A stretch of 64,000 nucleotides of DNA from Brachionus plicatilis (lineage: Eukaryota > Rotifera > Eurotatoria > Ploima > Brachionidae). The stretch spans positions 264,145 to 328,144 of the forward strand of contig QEOQ01000573.1 of NCBI GenBank assembly GCA_010279815.1. Reading direction: 5' to 3'. Position numbers and translations under genes: made by a program. Positions within the stretch are counted from its first letter, which is position 1; each line of letters starts with the position of its first letter. The notes under the pieces are model-generated. The model was not told where the DNA came from, made no database searches, and saw only the letters and a program-made list of their open reading frames with translations. Shown piece by piece: positions 31,025 to 41,910 of the stretch.

Positions 31025-31744
31025 TTGTTACATTTAGTTAATATTTTTTACTTTTTTTATTGTCAAAGATGTTTTTTTTAATTATTTCCTCTGAAAAATG
31101 TTGAAATGAGTCACAAAAGCATATTTTTTTATGAAAAAAATTTTTATTGTAAAATTTACGATCAAAAAAAGAAAATATATTAAAAAATTCTATCTCAACT
31201 TTTACATTAAATTAAATTGCATTTAAATAAATATTTACAGTTATTCAAAAAAATCTATAATTTTTTTTTCAAAAATATTTGTTTACTAAAAAGATTATCT
31301 TTTCGAATTTTTAAAAATTAATCCATAATGAAAGTTTTAAGCTATTTTTAAAGTGTAAAATTAAAGGAAAAAGTTAATTTTTTAAGTTTTGATTCACTTA
31401 ATATTTTAAATTGAAAAACTCTGCAAAAATTGTATTATTGATTCATTTTTCATACAGTATTGATTTGTACACAATGATTTGGTTAGTTTGTGAAACTTTT
31501 ATTGAAATTTTACAAAAATTTACGCAAAATTGATTTTGTAACAATTTTTTATTCTAGGAAAATAAACGTAAAATTGAAAAAAATTTCGCAAACTTATCAA
31601 AATTTCTCCGAATATAAAAGAGTGCTAAAAACGATACTAGCTGGCCTTTTATGTTAAATTGTATTAAATTTTAATCTTTAATAAATCTTAATTCCTATAA
31701 ATAAAAAAAATTAAATTTTACTTAATTTTACTTAATATTTTTTT

Positions 31745-31920
31745 AAGGTTTTGTATATTTCAAATGCAAATTGAACAAAAATTCTTCATTTTTTGATTAA
31801 TTAAATTTAAATTTAATAAAAAATGTTAAAAAAAAAACAATCACAAATTGCAACATATGTTTTTGAATCTTTTCCACTTAAAATAAAATTTTGATTTTTT
31901 TTTTTTTATTTAGTCAAAAA
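31745..31920. mobile_element. FB-A foldback MITE, one arm only
   Basis: TTTCAAATGCAAATTGAACA and AAAAATTCTTCATTTTTTGA match the left arm of the FB-A copies. The mirrored arm is absent, so the copy is truncated near 31920. The remainder of 31078-32390 shows no gene. Confidence 0.55.
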
Positions 31921-32390
31921 TTCTTTTAAAAAAATATGAAGGAATTCACTTAGATCAAGTCTACATCAAAATCACTGGACTCAAGACTGAAATGGTCTGC
32001 TATGAGGTGAAAGTATCTTTAAGAACTTAAGCATTGGAAATGAATAAATGGAGATTTAAGCAATTTTTGATTTTAGAAAAAGTCAATTACCGAAATATTT
32101 TAATCAGGTATTTAAAATAAGTTTGAATAAGTTTCAATTAATAATTTTATAATTACGTAAAATTACGTAGTTTTTTTATATTTCTATTACAATCAAGATT
32201 AATTATTGATTTAATTAATTTTTTTCCTAGTAATATTTATTTTTTTCAAATGGTCAAAATACTGAAAAAATTCAATAATTTTATGTAATTTAACGTAATT
32301 TAGCATAATTTTGTCTAGTTAAAAAAATCATTACACTTTGAAATTTTTTATTATCTTTCAAAAAGATTATTTTTTCAATGAAAAAAAAAG

Positions 32391-32463
32391 TGCCGAAACT
32401 CGGGATCGAACCAAGGACCTTTAGATCTTCAGTCTAACGCTCTCCCAACTGAGCTATTTCGGC
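32391..32463 (-). tRNA. tRNA-Phe (GAA), third copy
   Basis: Same 73-nt sequence as the other two, but the flanks are not shared beyond the tRNA itself and the A-run. It lies 80 bp downstream of the Twist-like gene, same strand. Confidence 0.97.
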
Positions 32464-32543
32464 CTTATATATAATCTTCTAAAATCAATTCTTCAAAAAA
32501 TAAATATATTTAAAATAAAAAATATTTATTAAAAAAAAAAAAA

Positions 32544-32954
32544 TTAAAATTGGACATAATAAGGATTATTTATGTTCATATCATAGTTTATTTGACTACA
32601 TTGAGTTTGAATTTGAATATTGTTTGATAAAAAATCCGATTGCTGATTTGATTTTCGCTTTCGGTTCTTGGATTTATTTCTATCTGATAAGTTATCCTGG
32701 TAATGATCGTCTGTTTGGCTAAGATCAATATTCATATTAAGTACTGAATATAAAAATTTGATGTAATCAGAAGCCAATTTTAGAGTTTGAATTTTGCTTA
32801 GTTTATCTGATGGAAGAGTGGGTACAATTTTTCGTAATTTTTCGAATGCTTCGTTTAGTGACTCGGTCCTTTGCCGCTCTCGGACATTGGCCGTTTGGCG
32901 CACAGGCTGAAAAGTTGGCTCAAATCTAAAGCGTTTAGGTGAGGAATAATCCAT
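32544..32954 (-). CDS. twist: Twist-family bHLH transcription factor
   Basis: This is a 136-residue single-exon protein. Residues about 20-75 form a bHLH: basic [16 protein letters not shown], helix 1 with L-R-K-I-V-P-T-L-P, loop P-S-D-K-L-S-K, helix 2 [31 protein letters not shown] is specific to the Twist subfamily. The C-terminus is short, Ser/Asn-rich and basic ([10 protein letters not shown]), and I do not see the Twist WR box. Twist proteins bind E-boxes and specify mesoderm. A TATAAATA lies about 35 bp upstream of the ATG (32989-32996), which would imply a very short 5'UTR. Confidence 0.9.
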   Translation of the reverse strand: MDYSSPKRFRFEPTFQPVRQTANVRERQRTESLNEAFEKLRKIVPTLPSDKLSKIQTLKLASDYIKFLYSVLNMNIDLSQTDDHYQDNLSDRNKSKNRKRKSNQQSDFLSNNIQIQTQCSQINYDMNINNPYYVQF

Positions 32955-32988
32955 TTTTATGAAGCAAATTCAGGTTTAGAATTAGTGT

Positions 32989-32996
32989 TATTTATA
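32989..32996 (-). promoter_or_regulatory. Possible TATA box of the Twist gene
   Basis: TATAAATA on the minus strand, 35 bp before the start codon. In such AT-rich DNA the match may be chance. The following 33000-34715 holds no supported gene. Confidence 0.3.
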
Positions 32997-34723
32997 CCTT
33001 GTATGATAGATCATAAACGCCTTTTATCTCTTTAATTAAGCTCAATCAAACAACGAGTAAATAAAAATCATTAGCTAGTTTATTTATTTTATTTTAAATA
33101 AAAGCTTGATATTTAAAGTAAATAAATTTTCTTTTTTATTTTGATATTTAAGAGATGAATGTTATTGCCTCTGGAAATGATTAGTTTCATCAATGGATGA
33201 CTTCTTAAAGGTTCAATTATCACTGATGATATTCTATTCACTAGATACATTTAAGAATAATTACAGTTTTTTAAATCTAAAAGATATCAGCTTTTTTCAG
33301 TTCTGCACTAAAATATTTTTACAAAGTTGAAAATTTTGGTAATCTTAAGTTTTGAATTCTGTAATTTATCTTTATTCAAGAATACATGATGGTTTGAAGA
33401 AATTAAATTGTATCTTAAGACAAAAATTCAATTCATACCCAAATACTAAAAGATAAATTATTTGCACCGAGGTTTCTAAATCAATTAAGGCAAAATTTAG
33501 TCCAACTTTAAAATTTTTTTTTGTGCTTTTAATGCTTCATCACATATTGTTGATGGTGACAATTTCGTAAAAAAAAAATAATACAAAAATAAAAAATTTG
33601 TTTCTTAGAGCAAAAATTATTTAATTTTAATTTTTAAATTCTTTAATTTAAATTAAAATTTATTTTTCTTAAAAAATAATTAGAAAATGCAATGTTTACT
33701 TTAATTTTACACAAAAGAATTATTAATGAAATAACTTGCAAATTTTTTTTTTAAATTTTTTTAGTATACAATTTGAATATACAAAACATTTTAAAAATGT
33801 ACTAATGAAATGTTATATTGATGAATAAAATATTTTTTTCTATTTTTAATTAGAAATTGATACTTTGCTTAAACGTTTTTAAAATTGGGGAATACATCAA
33901 AATGCTTAAAACTAAAAAATTAATAATAAAAAATTTAAGAAATAATTTATTTTTTAGCTCGTCAAAATTAAAAAATTTGTTTTTATAGCAAAAATTATTT
34001 GAATTGAATTTTAAAATTATTTTATTTTATATTTTTAGCTTAAATATAATTAGACAATGCAATTTTTACTTTTTTTTTTACATAAAAAAATTGTGAACAG
34101 TCACAGCAGCTTTAAAATCATTTATTTCTCTTTAAAAAATGTTGCTATAAATAATATGGTATTTATTTTTATATTATAAGAATTTTCATTTTTTTTTTTT
34201 TAAAATGATAGTAACTCAAATTAAGATAAAAAACAAAAGATTTATTTTTACAACGATTTTTATCATATTTTATGTACAAAAAGAACTTTTGTGAAAGACT
34301 TGAGAAAAAAAAAAGGTTTTATTATTTATTTTGTTGTATTTATTTTGCATGTGTGGTTTCTAAGAATAAAAAATTAAATTATTTAAAATAATTATTGTTA
34401 AATCTCCAGGAAATAGAAAATTTAGAATATATCTTTAGATTTTTTTTTAAAGAATCTAAATTTTTAATATTGATAATCTTTTTTTTAAAAAAGGAGCTGA
34501 AAAAATTTAAAAAATAAATAATGATATTTGTTGATTGAACTGTTTAAGTACAAACTAAAATAAATAATATCCGTCTTTTGAGTACCCAAGATCCAGATCC
34601 GTCTCTTAGTTATGAACAAATTATATTTTGTTTAATTTTTAATACGGTTTTGGATAAATGTTAAGACATATTTTTTTTTAAATATCATCAAATATAATTA
34701 TTTAATTCCCCGATAAAATGAAA

Positions 34724-35284
34724 GGCAAATTGAAGTTTCAGATCAAATTTTAAGATCAAAACGATCATTTAAAAATTTTAAAATTTAATTAATCTAATGA
34801 TTTTGATAATTTTCAAGAAATAAATACAAAAAATCATTTTAAATGTTATGTCTAATAATGTTTTATTAACAAATAAACATTAAAATGATTGTCCTCTAAT
34901 TTATTTAACAAAAACAATCAATAATTTAAATAATTAATAAATAATTTAAACAGGTTAAGTTAATTCACAAATTCAAATTTATTACTTTTATATCCATTTA
35001 TTCAAACTGAAATAATTTTATTTTTCCGCTTAAATAAATTTTTTAATTTTAAAACAGTTAATTTTTTTGTCTTTAAAAGTAAGTTTCATTAAAATCAATT
35101 AAAATATTTAAACCTATTAAAGTTCAATAAAAAGGGACATTTTAAAATTTTAAATATGAAAATAAACTTGACATGACATGTCAAGTAATTGCTTTTGAAA
35201 AAATTTATTATTTTTCTCTTATTAAAAAAAAAATAACAATTTATATTTTGATCTTTTGATCTTGATCTCAAACTTCAATTTGCC
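34724..35284. mobile_element. GGCA-terminated foldback MITE, uninterrupted copy
   Basis: Starts GGCAAATTGAAGTTTCAGAT and ends ...TCAAACTTCAATTTGCC. It is flanked by AAATGAAA / AAATAAAA (7 of 8 match). It matches 16581-16999 plus 18073-18206 almost throughout and is the empty-site reference for the LINE nested there. It includes the palindrome TTGACATGACATGTCAA. Confidence 0.85.
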
Positions 35285-35608
35285 AAATAAAAAAAAGCAT
35301 AAAAAAATTTTTCAAATAAAAACTCATTTATGCATTAGAAAAAAGTTAAGAATTTTCTAACAATTAAAAAAAAATTAACAAATCATTTTGTTATATTTAT
35401 TTTGCATAAAAAGAAAGAACAAAAAAATTAATTTGCATTAAAAACTCTATATTTCATTGCGTTAAAAAATAGAACAAATAGGTTAAAGAAAATAAAAAAG
35501 AAAAATACATTCAGAATTTCATTTTAAACATAATCCACTTTAAAAAATAAAAAAAAGACCACTTTTAAACCAGACAAATCGGTTGGTGCTTCACAGTCTG
35601 CTAGAGAG

Positions 35609-37005
35609 ATGACCGACGCTGGATTCTTTAAGGGCACATCTGCCGACCAAGACAGTCGATTTTCTGACAAGAACAAAAAGCTCATGAAAACAATGAAATT
35701 CGCGGACAACCTGGAGAAAAAAATCGACATGAAAAAAATCCAACTTGAAGTAATGAAACCATTCATAACCCAAAGATTGAACAACCTGATGCCCATCGAA
35801 GACGAGGTCATCATCGAATACGTCTTCTCACAACTGGAGCAATCACAAGTAATTGAGCATAAAAAAAAATTTTTCCATTCTTGAAAAACTCACTTTTAAA
35901 AGTATCCGGATGGAAAATCAATGCAAATGATGCTGACTGGCTTTTTGGGAAAGACCAAGGCCAAAGATTTTATGGGAGACCTGTGGCTGCTGCTTTTGGA
36001 GGCACAAGAAAGCGAATACGGAATCCCCAGGGAACTGATTGAGCTGAAAAAGGCAGAGCTGGCGCGCAAAAAGGTATCATATCTTTTTTTTTACTTTTTT
36101 TTTATAATAAATTAAAAACAACCTTGGTCTATACATTTTAATTGAGCAGGCTCTGGTCATGTCACCGCCAAAAGCATCACTGTGCCGCAACAGTAAACTT
36201 TGAACCAAATTTTAATCTTTGTTCTAATTTTATTTGAATTTCTAGGCCCTATCTGTCCTATCTATTAATTTTGTTAGACACAGGTTTCTGTTCGAGTATA
36301 AAATTATAATGTTTAATCCTAAAGGAAGAGGAGGCCAAGCGGCCTGAGAAATCGCGGCGCTCCGTGTCCCGGGAGCACACGCGGCACCGCTCTCGGTCCA
36401 GAGACCGCAAGGACCGGGAGAGAGATAGAGAGAGAGAGAGAGATAAAGAGCGGGATAGAGAGCTGCGCGACAAGAGAGAGCGCGAGAAGATGCGCGAAAA
36501 AGAGCGGGACCGACACAAGGACAGGCGAGAGCACAGACCACATTCCGATGATTACGAGTCATCGAGAAAAAGACAAAAAACAGAGCGACACTCTAAGCAC
36601 AGAAAAAAATCAAGTGTCAGACAAAAATCTGGTCGAGAGCGAAAATCTCGCAAGTCCGAAAAAGAGCACAAGCGCAAGAAGAGACGCACGCCGTCTTCGT
36701 CCAGCTCGTCGTCGAGCTCTTCCGATTCGGACTCGTCGTCGTCCAGTTCTTCGTCTGACTCGTCGTCGACCGATTCGTCGTCCGGCTCACGCAAATCGGC
36801 CAAGCGACGCGTCAAGTCAAAAAAATCTCACCACAAGTCTAGCCGAAAGTCAGATAACAAGGAAAATTTGTCAAAGCAAAGTCAGAATGGCGCTGAGGAC
36901 GAGCCGACTGAGAGTGAAAAAATTCTTAGAGAAAAAGCGCTCGAATCGATTAAAAAACCAAAACAAAATGAACACGACATGGTCGATCAGGATGAGTCAA
37001 AATAA
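35609..37005 (+). CDS. SRRM1: Serine/arginine repetitive matrix protein 1-like splicing coactivator
   Basis: I read three exons, 35609-35848, 35903-36073 and 36325-37005, giving 363 residues. Donors are GTAATT and GTATCA, acceptors AAAAG and CTAAAG, and both junctions are phase 0. The start reads M-T-D-A-G-F-F-K-G-T-S-A-D-Q-D-S-R-F, the conserved SRRM1 N-terminus. The PWI domain follows (about 30-130) with K-P-F-I-T-Q-R-L, E-D-E-V-I-I-E-Y-V, and M-M-L-T-G-F-L-G-K plus F-M-G-D-L-W across exons 1 and 2. Exon 4-equivalent is a charged RS/RE/RD domain with a long Ser/Asp run (residues about 255-280). SRRM1 bridges exon-bound SR proteins and snRNPs and binds nucleic acid through PWI. The protein is far shorter than vertebrate SRRM1 (about 900). 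A segment at 36151-36193 flanked by AG/GT would shift the frame, so I leave it out. The RS-coding part is visibly richer in GC than its surroundings. Confidence 0.9.
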
Positions 37006-37268
37006 ATTAATAAAAAAAAAATTTTTTTTTTTTCTTGTTAGAATGTAATATTTTTTCAAATTTGAAAAACTTAATTTTTTTTCTTTCTTAATAAATTTTT
37101 TTTAACTTGGACAAAAATTTTTTTTACAAATATTCTTAATCCAACGAGGTGTCATCTACCTTGTGCCAAAAAAAGGGGCTTGTTTCATTCGGTTATTGAG
37201 TATGATTCATTATTGTTTGATTGACCATCTATTTTCAATTTATTAGTTATTTATTTATGGGTCTAGTA

Positions 37269-37852
37269 TTTTGACAACCAAAAATCTGCTCATTACAACC
37301 AAAAAACAGATTTTCACACACAACGTCTAAAAAATTTTTTTTGTGTGCATTGAGAATTTTTACAAAAAACATTTCACATAAAAAAAAATTTACAAAAAAG
37401 TACATGAATTTTATTTCTTACAATTGCTTTATAAATATTATGCTAAATTTCAAATTTCAAAAAATGCCAACAATTCTAAATTTTGAACTTGAAGCAATTT
37501 TTGGAAATTCTGAAGAATTTAACGCTTATATGCTTCAAAAACATCAAATACATTACCCAAAGTCAAATTTGGTTAGTTGTACAATATGTAAGAAGATGTT
37601 TGTTGAAAAGCCAAAATTAGGTCGACCTCGAAAGGTACTGAAAGCGCTTGAATTGGATCATAAGAAAAAGATACAATCGAAAAAAGGCACTGAAAGAGTT
37701 TCAAAATTAGACTCTTAATTCATTTTTTTTTTATCTGTAATGAGAAATTTTTTTGTGTGTATATTAAAATAAAATTGATTTTATAAAAATTTTAGCAGTT
37801 TTGATCTAGAATTATTTTTTGGTTGTGAAAATCAGACTTTTGGTTGTCAAAA
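37269..37852 (+). mobile_element. Small TIR element with an AT-hook ORF
   Basis: Ends are TTTTGACAACCAAAAATCTG and ...CAGACTTTTGGTTGTCAAAA. Subterminal copies of CAACCAAAAAACAGATTTTC and GGTTGTGAAAATCAGA are inside. The only ORF lies between them. I could not read a clear target-site duplication, so element status rests on the inverted ends. The SRRM1 AATAAA (about 37090) lies before it. Confidence 0.55.
37404..37718 (+). CDS. Small AT-hook protein within a TIR element
   Basis: This is 104 codons from the first ATG at 37404 (an internal ATG at 37464 is also possible). The core reads N-F-E-L-E-A-I-F-G-N, then C-T-I-C-K-K-M-F plus an upstream H-Q-I-H, a possible degenerate zinc-binding group. 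Then comes K-L-G-R-P-R-K-V-L-K, a textbook AT-hook (G-R-P-R-K), followed by a basic tail. An AT-hook in a compact element suggests binding to AT-rich terminal repeats. I do not recognise the family and see no catalytic domain. Confidence 0.5.
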   Translation: MNFISYNCFINIMLNFKFQKMPTILNFELEAIFGNSEEFNAYMLQKHQIHYPKSNLVSCTICKKMFVEKPKLGRPRKVLKALELDHKKKIQSKKGTERVSKLDS

Positions 37853-37857
37853 GACTT

Positions 37858-37960
37858 TTCCCTTTATTTATTTGCTTATCTGTGACGAGCTAAAGCTACT
37901 TCGGATTAAAAAAAATTCAAAAAAAAATAAAGTTAGAATATAAATAAAAAATTTTAAATC
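37858..37960 (-). mobile_element. LINE 3' tail (minus)
   Basis: TTTATTTATTTGCTTATCTG then TGACGAGCTAAAGCTACTTC is the reverse complement of a diverged CTGAAG-AGCTTTAGCTCG tail. It is followed on minus by a T-rich stretch. Nothing further is seen up to 38770. Confidence 0.45.
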
Positions 37961-38778
37961 AAATTAGACAAAAATAAGGTTTATAGAATTTAAAAAAAAA
38001 AAAAAATAAAAAAAATCTAGTTTGAAATTATAATTTTTTTAATTTCGACAATTATTATTCAATCTGTTGTTTATTTTTTTTTTGCTTACCTTTGGACTTT
38101 CACAAAAGTTGGAGATAAAGTAATAATTAAATACATGAAATTAAATTAGTTTTCAACTATTATATATATTTTTTTTAAGATTGTTCAACTTTTTTTATAC
38201 TTAATTAAGAATTTGTAAAAGTATTAAGAAATAATTAGTTGATTATTTATTTTTCAAAAAAAAATGTTAATAAAAGACTGCATTTTAAAGCGTCATTTAT
38301 TTTGATAAAAAGTCAATTAAATATATAAATCGTCATCTTAATGTATTTGTTTTATTTTAAAAGATTAAATAACAATTATTAATGTTACATTTAACTAAAA
38401 AGTATCAATGTGCATTTTTTCAAATAAAAATTACATTTTTTAATTGTCAATAGTCACCAATTTATTTTAGTAAGAAATTTAGTTATTATAGTAGTAATAA
38501 AAAACAATAGTAGCTAATAAAATAAAGAAGTAGTAAAAATAATCAATTAAAGAGCAAATTGATGTTAATTTACAATTTTATTGATAATTTTTTAGTTATT
38601 TTTTCTTGGGTTCAAATACAAATTGAACATAAATTCTTCTTATTTTGATAAATTAAAATCAAAGTTAAAAATCAATAGAAACTTTATTCGATACATTAAA
38701 TGAAATCTAACTAAATTTGACTATAAATAATGGTTTTAATTGCCTTAAATATTTGTTTTTTAGCGTCGCACTAAAAGC

Positions 38779-39112
38779 CGGAATTGTGAATTTTTGTACA
38801 AAAATCAATATCAGAATATTAAAAGTTCCAAAGCTTAAGGTCTGAGGGAGCAAAACATGTTCGATAAATTGTAGCAACTGATACGTCCTTTGTACCACCT
38901 CTTAAAGTTTAATTAGATTTTTAATATAATGTAATATCCCAAATTTACTATATTGCAGATGTATTGTAGAGTTTTACAGAATCAGTATATTGGTGGTACA
39001 AAGGATGTATCAGTTGCTACAATTTATCGAACATGTTTTGCCCCTTCAGAACCTGAGTTATGGAATATTTAATATTTTGTTTTTGTTTTTTTGTACCAAA
39101 TTTCACAATGCC
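38779..39112. mobile_element. Foldback MITE (GGCATTGTGAA termini) with 8-bp TSD
   Basis: The left arm (ATTGTGAATTTTTGTACAAA ... AACATGTTCGATAAATTGTA ... CTTTGTACCACC) is mirrored by the right arm (GGTGGTACAAAG ... TTTCACAATGCC). CTAAAAGC flanks both sides (38771-38778, 39113-39120). The loop is about 80 bp. One arm of a second copy lies at the right edge of the window (63815-63940). ORFs inside are hairpin products, not genes. Confidence 0.8.
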
Positions 39113-39419
39113 CTAAAAGCCCAAGAATTGGGTTCTGGTGCCTTAAAAAAAAAGTTTTTTCGAGTTACTAAAAAATCAAAATTGAAAATTTTGTCATTAA
39201 GTTGGCTTCCAGTTGCATTATTAGATGTATTAGATGTAAATATTTGTGAAAAGTAATAACGAAAGAAAAAAATATCTAAAACCTCCACAAAAAGAGAGAA
39301 AGAAAATTACCCCAAAGATTCATGAAGTTGAAACTTCATCGAATATAATTTCTAAAAAATAAAACTTAAGAGATAGAAAATAATGAATTATGTCATTAAA
39401 AAATATTATTTAATCAATT

Positions 39420-39550
39420 ATTTTATTTACTCAATCAATAAACTGTCAATTTATTTTGTTTTTTTAACCGAGATAGAGCTCCTCCAGAATAAAATCTACA
39501 ATAAAAAATCAAAATAAAGTAAAATAAGTTAAAATAAAATGAAAATAAAA
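39420..39550 (-). mobile_element. LINE 3' tail (minus)
   Basis: CCGAGATAGAGCTCCTCCAG followed by AATAAAATCTACAATAAAAA is the reverse complement of the CTGAAGGAGCT..TCGGT tail type. It is diverged and 5' truncated. Confidence 0.45.
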
Positions 39551-39780
39551 ATAAAAATCAAAAGCTTGTTTTGAAATTGAGTGTTAAAATTAATTTTTCT
39601 TATTTGTATTCCACCTTTGTCAGGGTAATTTCGATTTTATCCAGCTAAAAATTTATAAATTGTCACAGTCGAAAAATTGTCCATGAATCATACTTAATCA
39701 ATTTTCATGGACAATTGTCCCGAATGGTACAAGATCCAAAAAAATATACACTCAAATTTATTTAAGCTAAAATTTAAAGA

Positions 39781-40740
39781 ATGAATATTATGAGAGTTTT
39801 GTGGACAAAAAAAGTCTGCTTTGAGCCAATATTGTCCAAACGAGGGTTGTCAGTGACAAGCTTAAATGATTACAGATCTTTGATAAGTGTAAAAGGTCCG
39901 GATTCATCTCTATTCCTGCAAAATTTAACGACTAATAACATATATGACTTGAATGATAAAAAACCGGCCCAGTATGCCATGATATTGAACAGCCGTGGTC
40001 GCATGATGTACGATGTTATGGTTTACAGGCATCCGACTGAACCAGGCAATTATTTAATGGAATTGGACTCGAATTGTATTGAACAAGCGATGAAATATTT
40101 TAAATTGTTTAAAATAAAGAAGAAAGTTGACTTGGGTGTTGAGGATTTGAGGCTGTATTCAGTGTTTAAGCCAGAAGGGGAATTTGGCAGTCAAAAATCG
40201 CTAATTAGCGTCAAAGATCCACGATGTGATGATCTTGGCTATCGGGTTATTTTGCCGCCTAGTGAGACTTTGCAGACTAATTCAGATTTGAGTGAGTACA
40301 GAAAATTTTTGTTCCAAAATGGTGTTGCGGAAAATGTCGATGATTTTTCCCAAGGGTCTTCAATACCACTTGAGTATAATATAGAATTTTTAAACGGAGT
40401 TTCGTTTGATAAAGGTTGCTATTTAGGTCAAGAATTGGTAGCTAAAACACACTTTACTGGTGTGGTAAGAAAACGCATCATGCCATTTAAGCTTGTTAAC
40501 TTGACAGAAATTAAATTTGATAAGGACAGTGCAATTTTGAACAAGAATACCGGTCAAAGTGTGGGTAAATTGAAAAATTTGATAGAAGATTGTGGCATAG
40601 CAATGTTGAGGTTGGCCCAAGTGGACAGCAATGGAATTGTTCTTTTGGATAACCAAAAAAATGAGCATCCTATTCAAATTGTTATTCCAAAATACTGGCC
40701 TGTGGATGAATCTATTTTAAAAGATTTAAAAAAATTTTAA
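39781..40740 (+). CDS. IBA57: IBA57 mitochondrial iron-sulfur assembly factor (GcvT-like)
   Basis: This is a 319-residue single-exon protein. It starts with a basic, Ser/Leu-rich stretch (M-N-I-M-R-V-L-W-T-K-K) fit for mitochondrial import. The GcvT-like fold follows: L-I-S-V-K-G-P-D-S-S-L-F-L-Q-N-L-T-T-N near 35-55, then N-S-R-G-R-M-M-Y-D-V near 73-85. The family signature K-G-C-Y-L-G-Q-E at about 212-219 is followed by V-V-R-K-R-I. IBA57 works with ISCA1/ISCA2 to make [4Fe-4S] clusters in mitochondria; the K-G-C-Y-x-G-Q-E cysteine is required in the family. Length is close to the human protein (about 356). An AATAAA follows within 40 bp. From 40741 to 41838 there is no further gene. Confidence 0.92.
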   Translation: MNIMRVLWTKKVCFEPILSKRGLSVTSLNDYRSLISVKGPDSSLFLQNLTTNNIYDLNDKKPAQYAMILNSRGRMMYDVMVYRHPTEPGNYLMELDSNCIEQAMKYFKLFKIKKKVDLGVEDLRLYSVFKPEGEFGSQKSLISVKDPRCDDLGYRVILPPSETLQTNSDLSEYRKFLFQNGVAENVDDFSQGSSIPLEYNIEFLNGVSFDKGCYLGQELVAKTHFTGVVRKRIMPFKLVNLTEIKFDKDSAILNKNTGQSVGKLKNLIEDCGIAMLRLAQVDSNGIVLLDNQKNEHPIQIVIPKYWPVDESILKDLKKF

Positions 40741-41838
40741 TTCTATAGTTTATATATTCTATAGTTTATTTAAATAAAAATATTTTTTTAATTATTTTTT
40801 TTATATCTAGATTTAGACTTAAAAAATAGAAAAAAAATTATTTGAAGTCAAAATTGAATAAACTTTGACTTATATGGCAGGAATCTTAATACATACCAAA
40901 ATAAGTTTAAAAATGAGAGTTATATTACTTTAAAGAATATTACGAAAATTCAATTAATATTTAATTTAAATTTTAAAAATATTTAAAATTTTTAAAAATT
41001 TGATAAGGTTATAAATTTTTTATACTTCGTCTTCCAAGAATCCGAATATGAAGTTAATTACATGATCTTGGTTCCGTTTACTTGTACTTGTATGTAAATT
41101 TTAGAGTAAGGTTCCATAATTACAAATAATTATTTTTGGGTTCATTTATAAGAATAAGTTTTTTTTATTTAAAATTTTGTTTTTATTCTTAAGAAAAAAA
41201 ATTTATTATTGTAGATTTTATTTTAACTTAAATCACATGGAGAAAATTAGAATACAGAATTTAGAAATAAAAATATGATTAATTGAGGCATTTTATATCC
41301 TTGGTATTAAGTATAAATAATAGTGAAACAACTTGTGTTTTACCTCGTATGGAATTCTGCGAAATCTGTGCGAATTCTTGTGATAAAAAAATTAATTTTA
41401 TTATTTTCTGAAAATTAGTTATTCGCTGCATTCATTCTGGAAATTTTTTGTTTGACTTTTTTTCATGACTCTATCCATGCTGTTATTTGTTATGTTCAAC
41501 CACAAATTATTAGATTTATCCAAATTGTGCAAAAGTATAAAAAAAGTAATTTTAAATTTTAAATCCTGAAGTAAGAAATCATCTGCCTCATCTTTGCGCC
41601 TTTAATAAAAAAATATTTGATTTTAATTTATTTCTTTTATTTTAACAGTTAAAAATAAACTTTACTGTTTTTATTTTTTAAATATTATAATGTTGAATTT
41701 TTAATTTTTTTTTAATGTATTTTTGTCTTTTTTAAAAAGTTTTCATGGAATCAGATAATTTTTAAGTATACTAACTTTTTGATTAAAAATTTTTAATTCA
41801 AGAATTATAATTTTTAATTTTTTTTTGTCTAAAAAGAA

Positions 41839-41910
41839 CTCCGTGACGGGGAATTGAACCCCGGTCTCCCGCGTGACAGGCGGGGATACTCACCACTATA
41901 CTATCACGGA
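41839..41910 (-). tRNA. tRNA-Asp (GTC)
   Basis: On the minus strand the 72-nt cloverleaf starts TCCGTGA and ends TCACGGAG. The D arm contains TAGTGGTGAGTA, the anticodon loop CTGTCAC gives GTC, and the T arm contains GGGTTCAATTCCCC. It is followed by a T-rich run. Confidence 0.96.

Larger units (their letters stand above)
30788..31077. repeat. Right arm of inverted duplication (DRC9 promoter + tRNA-Phe)
   Basis: Reverse complement of 27880-28172, with only a few differences in the A-runs and near the DRC9 start. The two arms are separated by about 2.6 kb that holds DRC9, a dispersed repeat and a young MITE. Confidence 0.85.

Noticed and set aside
36151..36193. Candidate SRRM1 mini-exon flanked by AG and GT
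   Set aside because: At 43 nt it would break the reading frame into the RS exon. Direct joining of 36073 to 36325 is in phase.
36242..36815. Minus-strand ORFs rich in Ser/Leu/Arg or Asp/Glu
   Set aside because: Antisense shadows of the SRRM1 RS/Ser-rich exon.
38707..39288. ORFs of 61-88 codons on both strands
   Set aside because: They derive from the mirrored arms of the foldback element at 38779-39112.
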